A stretch of 6,010 bases of DNA. Source: Syntrophaceae bacterium PtaB.Bin038 (GTDB lineage Bacteria; Desulfobacterota; Syntrophia; Syntrophales; UBA2192). Below, piece after piece: positions 1 through 5,824 of the stretch (position 1 is its first letter; each line of letters opens with the position of its first letter). The notes under the pieces were generated by a model. That model ran no database searches and was not told where the DNA came from. It saw nothing but the letters and a program-made list of their open reading frames with translations. The stretch lies in assembly GCA_002067855.1 (NCBI GenBank), contig MVQS01000380.1, forward strand, positions 1-6,010. The letters run 5' to 3'. The translations under genes and the position numbers were made by a program.

Positions 1-215
1 GATCACCTGCTGCAGGCGGGTGTTGGACTCCTGGAGGATTCGCTTTTCCTCGGTGACGTCCTGCCAGATGCCCACAATGTGGCCGATCGACCCCTCGGGG
101 CCCCGGATGAGGCGGCAGTACTCGGAGAACCAGCGGTGGGACCCGTTCGCGGCGCGGAACCGGAACTCGCAGCCGCACGTTCCCTTCGTGCCGATCCCAT
201 GCGGCAGCTTCTCAC
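1..215 (-). other. Displaced continuation of the kinase reading frame (rest of PAS5)
   Basis: Read on the minus strand in the frame whose codons begin at positions divisible by three, bases 213 to 1 give a good PAS C-terminal half. It starts REKLPHGIG (from 216), passes CEFRFRAANGSHRWFSEYCR and IGHIVGIWQDVTEEKR, and then runs into a helical linker with no stop codon before the window edge. IWQDVTEEKR is the PAC signature expected at this point, and the upstream half (ending HPDDRP) is in the frame of the gene entry starting at 2744. Restoring one base between about 224 and 213 joins the two halves. The transmitter domains presumably lie beyond the left edge. Whether the shift is a real mutation or a sequence error cannot be decided here. 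Confidence 0.85.
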
Positions 216-2744
216 GACAGGCCGGTCGTCGGGGTGGACGTGATCGAGGAAGAAGCCGGGGTCTCTCAGGAACTCGTCGGGCCTGAATCCGGTGAGTTCC
301 TCCACGGTACCCGTGATGTAGGTGATCCTCTCCTCCTCCCCGCCCGACGAGGTAAAGGTGACGATGGGCAGCGACTCCAGGACGACGGAGAGGCGCTCGG
401 AGGTCTGGATCAGCCGCATTTCCGTGTGCCGCCTCGACAGGGCCGCGCTCAGGGTGTTGGCCACCACGTTGAGGGCCTCCATCTCCGCCTCGGACCACGC
501 CCGTTCCTCGGCGCAGTCGTCGAAGCCGACAAACCCCCACCAGCGGTCGCCCAGATAGACGGGGACGGCGGCAATGGAGAGAATGCCCTGCGATTGGAGG
601 AGACCCCGCTCGCTTTCGGGGAACTCCCGGACGATGCCGTAGATATGCCCGCCTCGCCGCATGACCTCCATCCAGCGGGCGAATCCCTCCCGCTCCATGT
701 CGAGATCCTGGAAAACGGGGTTGTCGATCTCCGCCTTGATCCCCTCCGCAACCCACTCGTAGCGCTGCGTCGTGAGCAGGATGCCCCCCTCCGAGGTCCG
801 GTTCTCGAAGAGATAGACCCGGCTCACGCCGGTGACGGTGCCCAGCCGGGCCAGGATCTCCCGGATGTCCGTCTCCCAGGAGGGGGCCTTCAGGAACCGT
901 TCCGCCGCGAAGCCGGCGACCTCGAGGATGGCGTCACGGTACCGCAGCTGCTCCTCTGCGCGCTTTCGCTCCGTGATGTCCCGGATCGACTCGATGGCCC
1001 CAACGCGATTGCCCTGCGAGTCGTACAGCGGCGCCGCCGTGCCGGAGAGGTAGAGCCTCTGCTTTCGGGACGCGCGACTCGAGGTGTAGCTCTCTCCGAA
1101 CAGGATCTCCCCGCGCCTCCTGACCCTGGCATAGGGACCCGCGCCGCTCTCGTCTCCCGAAAGGACCATGTCGATGAGCATCGGCCTGCGCTCCCCGTAG
1201 AACGGCAGGGCATACTCGAAGTTTCCCTTGCCGAGCATGTCCCTCGCCTCGATCCCGGTCATGGTCTCCATGGCGCGGTTCCAGGCGATGACCCTGCCGT
1301 CGCGGTCGATGACGAAGGTGGGATCGGGAAGAAAGGAGATGATGTCCGCAAGCCGCCTCTCGGAGTCCCGAAGGGCCTTTTCGGCGCGGTTTCGGTCTTC
1401 GATCTCCAGGATCAGGGCCTGGTTGGCCACCATCAGTTCCGAGGTCCGCTCCAGCACCCGCTGCTCCAGTTCGTCCTGGTACTGCTGCAGGGCTTCCTCG
1501 CTTCGCTTGCGGTCCGTGATGTCCAGGGCCGTGAAGACGACCCCGGCGGTGAGGTCCCGTGGGTCGATGGCCCTCGAACTGAGCAGGATGTCCAGCATCG
1601 TGCCGTCCTTGCGTCGCCATCGGGTCTCGATCACCCCCGTGCCGCCCTTGAGGACCTCTACGTACTTCTCGAGGCCCACCCGCTCGAACTCCTCGTCGCT
1701 ATCATAGAGGATCCTTGCGCTCTTCTCGGCCAGTTCCTCCACGGCATAACCCAGCATCCGGGCCAGCTGGTCGTTGGTCCAGCCCAGCACGCGGTTGTAC
1801 ACGAGCCCGATCCCGATCGGGGCCGCCTGTAAAATGCTCTTCAGGAGCGCCTCGCTCTGTTTCAGTGCCTCCTCGGATCGCCGCCGTTCCGTGACGTCCT
1901 GCGAGTAGATCACGAGCCGGCCGACCTTGCCCCGGGAGTCGAAGATGGGGTAGATGCTGTTCTCGAGCCAGCGCCCGGCCCGCTCGTCCGTTAGATGAAT
2001 GGGTTTGCCGCTTCTGATGACCTCGTCGATCCGTTTTTTGCGGCTTTTGACCAGTTCTGGGTCGAGGTGTTCGTGAACCGAAGCCCCGATGATGCGATCC
2101 AGAGTGGTACCGAGCCGCACCGCGAAGGTTTCGTTGGCAGCCAGCACCATCCCCTCCCTGTCAACCAACGCGAAGGACTCCGTGACGGCATTGAGCATAG
2201 CGCCTGCCGTCTCCAGGCTGTCGCGGAGGGCCTCCTCGGCCCGCCTGCGTTCCGTGATGTCGAGGACGATGGAGTAGAGCAGCTTCCTGCCCCCGAGGAG
2301 GATCGGGCCGCTCGCGACCTCGACGTCGCGAACCGCCCCGCCGGCGACACGGTGACGGAACCGGAAGTGCCGCTTCTCCTCCCTCGCGGCCTGCGTCATC
2401 TTCGCGCGCAGCGACCTCTCGTCGAGCAGGTTGATGTCGCTGATCCGCATGGACTTCAGCATCCGGGCCGGGTACCCGTAAAAACGAACCGCCGCCCGGT
2501 TGGCATCCACGATCCGCCCGTCCGTCGGATCGATGATCAGCATGACGGTGGGGCTGTCCCTGAAGAGGCTCCCGTACAGATCCCCGCCCTCCCGCGGACG
2601 CGAGGCGGCGGCCGGAGGCTTCGCGGTGCTTCTCTGCGCGGCCCCGTCCTTCCCTGCGCGCTTATGCGCTTTCGGGCCGGGGGACGGGCCGTCGCGCTTC
2701 TTTTTCCTTCCGCCCGTCGTCTTTTCAGGGCGCTTCGCAGGCAT
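3..2744 (-). CDS. Multi-PAS/GAF sensor histidine kinase, N-terminal part, frameshifted near its left end
   Basis: This is the sensory part of a large soluble signalling protein, probably a hybrid or classical histidine kinase. No transmitter domain lies inside the window. Numbering from the ATG at 2744, I see a Lys/Arg/Pro/Ala-rich tail (1-52), PAS1 (about 58-168), PAS2 (176-287), PAS3 (296-412), a coiled-coil linker (412-465), PAS4 (466-592), GAF (603-770) and the start of PAS5 (783 on). Each of PAS1-4 ends in a PAC-type signature such as DITERRRAEEAL (162-173) or RDITERKRAEEQL. No membrane segment is visible, so it should act in the cytoplasm. I chose the start at 2744 because GAGG lies 6 bases upstream. 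An in-frame ATG at 2849 has a poor ribosome site and overlaps a likely promoter. After HPDDRP (837-842) the frame stops making PAS-like protein and ends at a TGA at 5-3. The true continuation is in another frame. The ligand and cognate regulator cannot be told. Confidence 0.88.
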   Translation of the reverse strand: MPAKRPEKTTGGRKKKRDGPSPGPKAHKRAGKDGAAQRSTAKPPAAASRPREGGDLYGSLFRDSPTVMLIIDPTDGRIVDANRAAVRFYGYPARMLKSMRISDINLLDERSLRAKMTQAAREEKRHFRFRHRVAGGAVRDVEVASGPILLGGRKLLYSIVLDITERRRAEEALRDSLETAGAMLNAVTESFALVDREGMVLAANETFAVRLGTTLDRIIGASVHEHLDPELVKSRKKRIDEVIRSGKPIHLTDERAGRWLENSIYPIFDSRGKVGRLVIYSQDVTERRRSEEALKQSEALLKSILQAAPIGIGLVYNRVLGWTNDQLARMLGYAVEELAEKSARILYDSDEEFERVGLEKYVEVLKGGTGVIETRWRRKDGTMLDILLSSRAIDPRDLTAGVVFTALDITDRKRSEEALQQYQDELEQRVLERTSELMVANQALILEIEDRNRAEKALRDSERRLADIISFLPDPTFVIDRDGRVIAWNRAMETMTGIEARDMLGKGNFEYALPFYGERRPMLIDMVLSGDESGAGPYARVRRRGEILFGESYTSSRASRKQRLYLSGTAAPLYDSQGNRVGAIESIRDITERKRAEEQLRYRDAILEVAGFAAERFLKAPSWETDIREILARLGTVTGVSRVYLFENRTSEGGILLTTQRYEWVAEGIKAEIDNPVFQDLDMEREGFARWMEVMRRGGHIYGIVREFPESERGLLQSQGILSIAAVPVYLGDRWWGFVGFDDCAEERAWSEAEMEALNVVANTLSAALSRRHTEMRLIQTSERLSVVLESLPIVTFTSSGGEEERITYITGTVEELTGFRPDEFLRDPGFFLDHVHPDDRPVVRSCRMGSARRERAAASSGSAPRTGPTAGSPSTAASSGAPRGRSATLWASGRTSPRKSESSRSPTPACSR

Positions 2745-2750
2745 GGCAAA

Positions 2751-2754
2751 CCTC
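2751..2754 (-). promoter_or_regulatory. Ribosome binding site deciding the kinase start
   Basis: GAGG (2754-2751) stands 6 bases before the ATG at 2744. The other in-frame ATG, at 2849, has only AGGA about 12 bases away. This is the reason for choosing the shorter protein. Confidence 0.5.
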
Positions 2755-2847
2755 GTGCGTTGCGACCGGGGAATTCCTCTGCGCCCCGGGGGTTCGGGGC
2801 GGACAATACGCCGCGACGGCGCATTCCGCGGCGGCCGCGATGGTTCC

Positions 2848-2876
2848 ATCTAACGAATCGATCCTGGAAATGTCAA
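2848..2876 (-). promoter_or_regulatory. Candidate sigma-70 type promoter of the kinase gene
   Basis: A perfect -35 hexamer TTGACA (2876-2871) is followed after 17 bases by TTAGAT (2853-2848), a weak -10 with 3 of 6 consensus bases. Transcription would begin near 2841, which gives a leader of about 97 bases before the ATG at 2744. That leaves the upstream ATG at 2849 outside the message, supporting the downstream start. The weak -10 keeps confidence low. Confidence 0.35.
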
Positions 2877-2925
2877 GAATTATTAGAGAAACGGCACCCG
2901 TGGGACCCTGATCGCGCCGGGTTTC

Positions 2926-2954
2926 TTGACGCGGCCGGGACCCCGTGGTATCGT
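2926..2954 (+). promoter_or_regulatory. Candidate sigma-70 type promoter of hpf
   Basis: TTGACG (2926-2931) and TATCGT (2949-2954) are separated by exactly 17 bases and match the vegetative consensus at 5/6 and 4/6 positions. The start of transcription would fall near 2961, about 23 bases before the hpf ATG and just ahead of its Shine-Dalgarno sequence. The spacing, placement and absence of any upstream co-directional gene make this a good candidate. It lies back to back with the proposed kinase promoter. Confidence 0.55.
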
Positions 2955-2968
2955 GGAATCACTTTCAC

Positions 2969-2976
2969 AAGGAGGG
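2969..2976 (+). promoter_or_regulatory. Strong ribosome binding site of hpf
   Basis: AAGGAGGG lies 7 bases before the ATG at 2984 and is close to the full anti-Shine-Dalgarno complement. It fixes the start at 2984. A GTG at 2945 in the same frame overlaps the proposed -10 region and has no ribosome site. Confidence 0.8.
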
Positions 2977-2983
2977 AAGCACC

Positions 2984-3400
2984 ATGGCACGAATCCCTCT
3001 CCAGATCACCTCCCGCAATTTCGAGATCACCGGCGACATCGAACAACGAATCCTGAAGAAATCGGAAAAACTGGACAAGTTCCACCGCGACATGATGGGC
3101 TGCCGGGTGCTGCTCGAAGTTCCCCACCGGAACCGCAATTCCGGGGTCGTCTACAACGCCAGGATCGACCTGGCCATGCCCGGCAAGGACATTGTCATCC
3201 GCCGCGAGGCGAACGAGGACCTCTACAAGGCAATCAACCTGGCCTTCGAGGCGGCCCTGCGGAGGCTGCAGTCCCACGCGCGGAGGAAACGGGGGGAGGT
3301 CAAGCGTCGCGGCGAGCCGTTCGACGACGCTCAGGAAGGGATGGACGCGGCGTTCACGGAGGACCAGGGCCTGAAAAACCTGCAGGAGAGCAGCAGATAA
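2984..3400 (+). CDS. hpf: Ribosome hibernation promoting factor, HPF/RaiA family (short form)
   Basis: The product (138 residues) belongs to the S30AE/HPF-RaiA family. Members bind the decoding region of the 30S subunit in starved or stationary cells and block translation while protecting ribosomes. The family pattern is clear: an opening strand IPLQITSRNFEIT (4-16), a helix with ILKKSEKLDKF (23-33), strands CRVLLEVPHRN (40-50) and YNARIDLAMPG (57-67), and a second helix DLYKAINLAFEAALRRLQ (79-96). A basic cluster RRKRGEVKRR (100-109) follows, as expected for contact with rRNA. The last 29 residues are acidic and probably disordered. The C-terminal dimerisation domain of long HPF (usually 180-200 residues) is absent, so this is the short type. 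It is a single-gene unit, divergent from the kinase and convergent with the transporter gene. In many proteobacteria hpf sits next to rpoN; that is not the case here. Confidence 0.93.
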   Translation: MARIPLQITSRNFEITGDIEQRILKKSEKLDKFHRDMMGCRVLLEVPHRNRNSGVVYNARIDLAMPGKDIVIRREANEDLYKAINLAFEAALRRLQSHARRKRGEVKRRGEPFDDAQEGMDAAFTEDQGLKNLQESSR

Positions 3401-3404
3401 GACA

Positions 3405-3425
3405 CAGGGCACAGGGCGCAGGGAA
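3405..3425 (+). repeat. Three CAGGGNN heptads after the hpf stop codon
   Basis: Starting 4 bases after the TAA of hpf, the sense strand reads CAGGGCA, CAGGGCG, CAGGGAA in perfect 7-base register. The same pattern follows the stop codons of the two other transcription units ending in this window. Confidence 0.8.
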
Positions 3426-3430
3426 AAGAT

Positions 3431-3462
3431 GGAAGTTAAGAAGCTAGGAAGTTAGGAAGCTC
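3431..3462 (+). repeat. Tandem pair of a 16-base unit, GGAAGTTARGAAGCTM
   Basis: GGAAGTTAAGAAGCTA (3431-3446) is followed directly by GGAAGTTAGGAAGCTC (3447-3462), identical at 14 of 16 positions. A third copy, GGAAGTTAAGAAGTTC, lies on the opposite strand at 3517-3502, and a looser one (GGAAGTGAAGAACG) is at 5808-5821. It is non-coding and purine-rich on the hpf sense strand. Confidence 0.75.
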
Positions 3463-3519
3463 GGAAAAACCTGAGGCAGGCCACAACACGACGGCTGTTC
3501 CGAACTTCTTAACTTCCAA
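3445..3519. terminator. Imperfect long inverted repeat between convergent genes, possible bidirectional terminator
   Basis: Arms 3445-3466 and 3498-3519 are complementary at 19 of 22 positions, and one of the three exceptions can form a G-U pair in the plus-strand RNA. The loop is about 31 bases and contains a small CCTG/CAGG hairpin. There is no clear T-run after either arm, so this is not a textbook Rho-independent terminator. Its position between the stops of hpf and the transporter suggests an end-of-transcript role for both. It arises because the two genes carry the same repeat unit facing each other. Confidence 0.4.
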
Positions 3520-3539
3520 ACTTCACAGCTTCTTCCTCT

Positions 3540-3567
3540 TCTTCTGGACCCTGACCCCTGAACCCTT
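3540..3567 (-). repeat. CAGGGNN-type heptads overlapping the Na/Pi gene stop codon
   Basis: On the minus strand, in register, are AAGGGTT (3567-3561, using the last two bases of the TAA), CAGGGGT (3560-3554), CAGGGTC (3553-3547) and a degenerate CAGAAGA (3546-3540). The G-rich strand is again the sense strand of the gene that ends here. Confidence 0.75.
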
Positions 3568-5170
3568 ATTTCAGGTCCCTCGCGTACTCCGCGATGTTCT
3601 CGCAGTGATCGGACATTCGCTCCAGGCGAAGCAGCATCTCGACGAAGATGGGACCCGCCTCGGGCTGGCAGATGCCGGAGTGGTAGCGCTCCTGGTGCCG
3701 CTTGCGCGCCTCGCGGACCAGCCGATCGATGCGGTCCTCGCGGGAAAAGATCCGCGAGATCAGCTCGCCGTTGATCCCGTCCAGCAGGGATTCGGCATCC
3801 TCCATGTTGCGGTTGATCAGCTCGGCGATCTCCTCGATCTCCGCACAGGCCCACCTCGTGAATTCGATGTCGCCCTTGTGCCGCACCCTGGCCAGTCCCA
3901 CGACGTAGACGGCGTGGTTGCCGATCCTCTCGATGTCGTCCGAAATCCCCGAATAGGCGAATAGCTTGCGGGACAGCTCGACGGAAAGCCCGCCCCTGGA
4001 GATCTTCATCAGATACCGGTTCAATTCCCTCCGCAGGTTGTCCACGACGAGCTCGATGTAGCGGATGTCCCGGGCCCTGCCCTCTTCGAAGCGGGAGATG
4101 AGGTTGATGCTCGACGCGCACATCCGCCGGACGAGAAACATCTGCCGCCGCAGTTCCTTCCGGACCCTCTCGAGGGCCGCTTCCGGGTCCTGGAGGCACT
4201 TCTCGTCGAGGAACTCGGGCCAGATGGGCAGCGTCTCGACCTTGCCGGGAATGATCTTCTCCACGAGGTAGGAAAAGGGCTTCAGGAAGAAAAAGAAGAA
4301 GGCCACGATGAAGACGTTGAACAGCAGGTGCCCGTAAGCGATCTGCTGGGCCACCTCGGGGCTGAGAGGAACCAGGAGCCGCAGGAACAGGGGAAGGGCC
4401 GTCATGCACAGCACGGCCCCGATGAGCTTGAAGAGGAAATGGGCCAGGGCCGTGCGCCTGCCGTTGATGTTGGCCACGAGGCTCGCGATGAGCGCCGTGA
4501 TCGCCGTGCCGATGTTGGCGCCGAAGACGATGGGCAGCGCGTGATCGAGGGAGATCACCCCGTTTTGCGCCAGGATGACGAGGATCGTGATCGGGATCGC
4601 CGAGGAGTGGATCACCGACGCGGCGATCACCCCGATCGCAAGCCCCAGCAGGGGGTGGTCCGCCCCCTGGAAGAACCCCCGCAGGGCCGTGCTTTCCTTG
4701 AACGGCGCCGTCGCCAGCGAGACCAGCTCGAGGCCGAAGAAGATGAGCCCGAAGTAGAAGATCCCCTCACCGATCTTCTTCCACCGGAGCTGGCCGAAGA
4801 ACCAGAGCATGCCCCCGCAGAACACGATCAGGGGCGAGATCGCGGTGACCTTCCAGACGACGAGCTGGACCGTGACGGTGGTGCCCACGTCGGCCCCGAG
4901 GATGATCGCCATGGAGCGGTAGAAGCTCATGAGCCCGGCGCTCACCATGCCGACGACGAGCACGGAAGTGGCCGTGCTGCTCTGGAACAGGACCGTCGTG
5001 ACGATGCCCGTGACAAGCCCGTACAGGGGCCTCTCCACGGCCAGCCGGAAGAACTGCCGGATGCGGACGTTGCTGAGGTACTGCTGGACCTCCTCGCTCA
5101 GGCGCATCATCCCGAAGAGAAAGAGGGTGATGCCTGCCGCAAAGAGGAGGGCTTCACGGACCCACGTCAT
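3566..5170 (-). CDS. Na+/phosphate cotransporter family protein with C-terminal PhoU-like domain
   Basis: This 534-residue inner-membrane protein belongs to the NptA/YjbB-like (Na/Pi cotransporter II) family, which moves phosphate together with or in exchange for sodium. The membrane part (about 1-305) holds the family's two inverted repeats. The first has QSSTATS (63-69) and GADVGTT (92-98). The second has HSSAIP (188-193) and GANIGTA (217-223). Membrane segments open with LFLFGMMRLSEEV (16-28) and the last contains a run of five Phe before LKPFSYLVEK. Residues 330-534 are all-helical and PhoU-like, with DDIERIGNHA (411-420) and RLERMSDHCENIAEYA (515-530). The start at 5170 has AAGGAAG 8 bases upstream; an in-frame ATG at 5212 lies inside the upstream gene. 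It is the second gene of an operon with a lipoprotein, 5 bases behind it. Substrate is inferred from family only. Some homologues act in phosphate efflux and others in uptake. Confidence 0.92.
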   Translation of the reverse strand: MTWVREALLFAAGITLFLFGMMRLSEEVQQYLSNVRIRQFFRLAVERPLYGLVTGIVTTVLFQSSTATSVLVVGMVSAGLMSFYRSMAIILGADVGTTVTVQLVVWKVTAISPLIVFCGGMLWFFGQLRWKKIGEGIFYFGLIFFGLELVSLATAPFKESTALRGFFQGADHPLLGLAIGVIAASVIHSSAIPITILVILAQNGVISLDHALPIVFGANIGTAITALIASLVANINGRRTALAHFLFKLIGAVLCMTALPLFLRLLVPLSPEVAQQIAYGHLLFNVFIVAFFFFFLKPFSYLVEKIIPGKVETLPIWPEFLDEKCLQDPEAALERVRKELRRQMFLVRRMCASSINLISRFEEGRARDIRYIELVVDNLRRELNRYLMKISRGGLSVELSRKLFAYSGISDDIERIGNHAVYVVGLARVRHKGDIEFTRWACAEIEEIAELINRNMEDAESLLDGINGELISRIFSREDRIDRLVREARKRHQERYHSGICQPEAGPIFVEMLLRLERMSDHCENIAEYARDLK

Positions 5171-5175
5171 GGCTT

Positions 5176-5724
5176 TCACTTCCTTTCGCGCAGGCCCGCC
5201 CGGACCCTCCACTGCCCGTCCTCCCGGACGAGCAGGACGGTCTCCCGGATCGTTCGCTTGGGGATGCCCTGGGTCTGGTACTTCTGTTCGAACGCCCCCA
5301 CGTTGCGGCGCACGAAGGACACGTTCTCGAGGGCGCCTGCCGGCCAGGTCGCCGCCTCCATGGCGCCGGAGACCTCGCCGACGACGACGCGGAAATCGGG
5401 GATGCGGATCTCCACCGTCGCCCGCGCATGGTTCTCGTCCACCCGGGTGAACTCCAGGACCTCGTGCCCGATGAGCCGGTGCAGGTTGCGGGCAAGGAAG
5501 GTGCCCGAGTCTTTTCTCTCGTCGAGCCAGGCCTCGAGGCTCTTCACTCCACGGTCCTCCGAGCTTAGCAGACGCCAGGCATCCTCGTACCGCCCCTCCA
5601 GATAGGCCGTGACGTAGAGCGAAAGCGCATCTTCAGGACGGGAGTCTCCGCCGCCCGCGGCACAGGCAGCCAGGACGGCGCAGAATGCGAGAAAAAGGAT
5701 CCCCCCGATGAGACTGCGCCTCAT
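5176..5724 (-). CDS. Small lipoprotein of unknown function, possibly NTF2-like, operon partner of the Na/Pi gene
   Basis: The product (182 residues) starts with a lipoprotein signal peptide: MRR, a hydrophobic stretch (5-19) and the lipobox LAAC with the lipidated Cys at 21. Position +2 is Ala, so outer-membrane rather than inner-membrane retention is expected by the usual rule. After a short Gly/Ser linker, PEDALSLYVTAYLEGRYEDA (30-49) followed by WRLLSSEDRG resembles the opening helices of NTF2-like/DUF4878-type domains. The rest alternates strands, ending with TVLLVREDGQWRVRAGL (162-178), also the style of that fold's last strands. This fold assignment is tentative. I recognise no catalytic motif. 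The start at 5724 has AGGGAGGT 6 bases upstream. A 13-residue upstream extension to 5763 would bury that site and spoil the signal peptide. Its stop lies 5 bases before the transporter start, so the two proteins are made together, and a periplasmic role linked to the transporter is plausible but unproven. Confidence 0.85.
   Translation of the reverse strand: MRRSLIGGILFLAFCAVLAACAAGGGDSRPEDALSLYVTAYLEGRYEDAWRLLSSEDRGVKSLEAWLDERKDSGTFLARNLHRLIGHEVLEFTRVDENHARATVEIRIPDFRVVVGEVSGAMEAATWPAGALENVSFVRRNVGAFEQKYQTQGIPKRTIRETVLLVREDGQWRVRAGLRERK
5179..5185 (-). promoter_or_regulatory. Ribosome binding site of the Na/Pi gene, inside the lipoprotein gene end
   Basis: AAGGAAG (5185-5179) lies 8 bases before the ATG at 5170 and forms the final sense codons of the upstream gene, immediately before its TGA. 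This arrangement is typical of translationally coupled genes and sets the start at 5170. Confidence 0.65.
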
Positions 5725-5730
5725 GAAAAA

Positions 5731-5738
5731 ACCTCCCT
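5731..5738 (-). promoter_or_regulatory. Ribosome binding site of the lipoprotein gene
   Basis: AGGGAGGT (5738-5731) stands 6 bases before the ATG at 5724 and is the best Shine-Dalgarno match on this strand. It decides the start over the ATG at 5763. Confidence 0.75.
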
Positions 5739-5750
5739 GGACAGCGGAAT

Positions 5751-5766
5751 TTGCAAGAAACACGCC
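5751..5766 (-). promoter_or_regulatory. Candidate sigma-54 (-24/-12) promoter of the lipoprotein-Na/Pi operon
   Basis: The minus strand from 5766 reads GGCGTGTTTCTTGCAA. It has the GG (5766-5765) and GC (5754-5753) dinucleotides 12 bases apart, as sigma-54 RNA polymerase requires, with a full TTGCA -12 element and GGC--G of the -24 element. Transcription would start near 5741, only about 17 bases before the ATG and just upstream of the Shine-Dalgarno. No equally good sigma-70 promoter is visible in 5725-5889. The short leader and the mismatches in the -24 element keep this a candidate. An activator site would be expected further upstream and I do not recognise one. Confidence 0.35.
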
Positions 5767-5824
5767 GCCTTGCGACAGCGAAAGAAAGTGCGTGAGCGCG
5801 GACGTGCGGAAGTGAAGAACGAGG

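Noticed and set aside
205..226. Programmed ribosomal frameshift in the kinase
   Set aside because: No slippery heptamer, stimulating Shine-Dalgarno or obvious pseudoknot is seen at the junction. A mutation or sequencing error is simpler.
234..1832. Long plus-strand open frame (532 codons) opposite the kinase
   Set aside because: It is antisense to clear PAS/GAF coding sequence. Its protein has no recognisable domain and the skewed composition typical of GC-rich shadow frames.
2745..2849. Longer kinase start at the ATG at 2849
   Set aside because: It has a poor ribosome site and overlaps the candidate -10. It would add 35 more low-complexity residues, while 2744 has GAGG at good spacing.
2945..2983. 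GTG start adding 13 residues to HPF
   Set aside because: The added codons cover the Shine-Dalgarno and -10 region. The family begins at the MARIPLQIT position.
1995..3056. Plus-strand open frame of 353 codons running into hpf
   Set aside because: It is antisense to PAS1-2 and overlaps the hpf start out of frame. It is Arg/Pro-rich with no domain.
3405..3425. CRISPR or telomere-like array reading of the CAGGGNN repeats
   Set aside because: The units are only 7 bases, with three or four copies and no spacers. They sit at gene ends inside a normal chromosome context.
4328..5605. Plus-strand open frame of 425 codons, rich in Asp, His, Arg and Glu
   Set aside because: It covers the Na/Pi and lipoprotein genes on the wrong strand. 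Its odd composition reflects the complement of hydrophobic codons.
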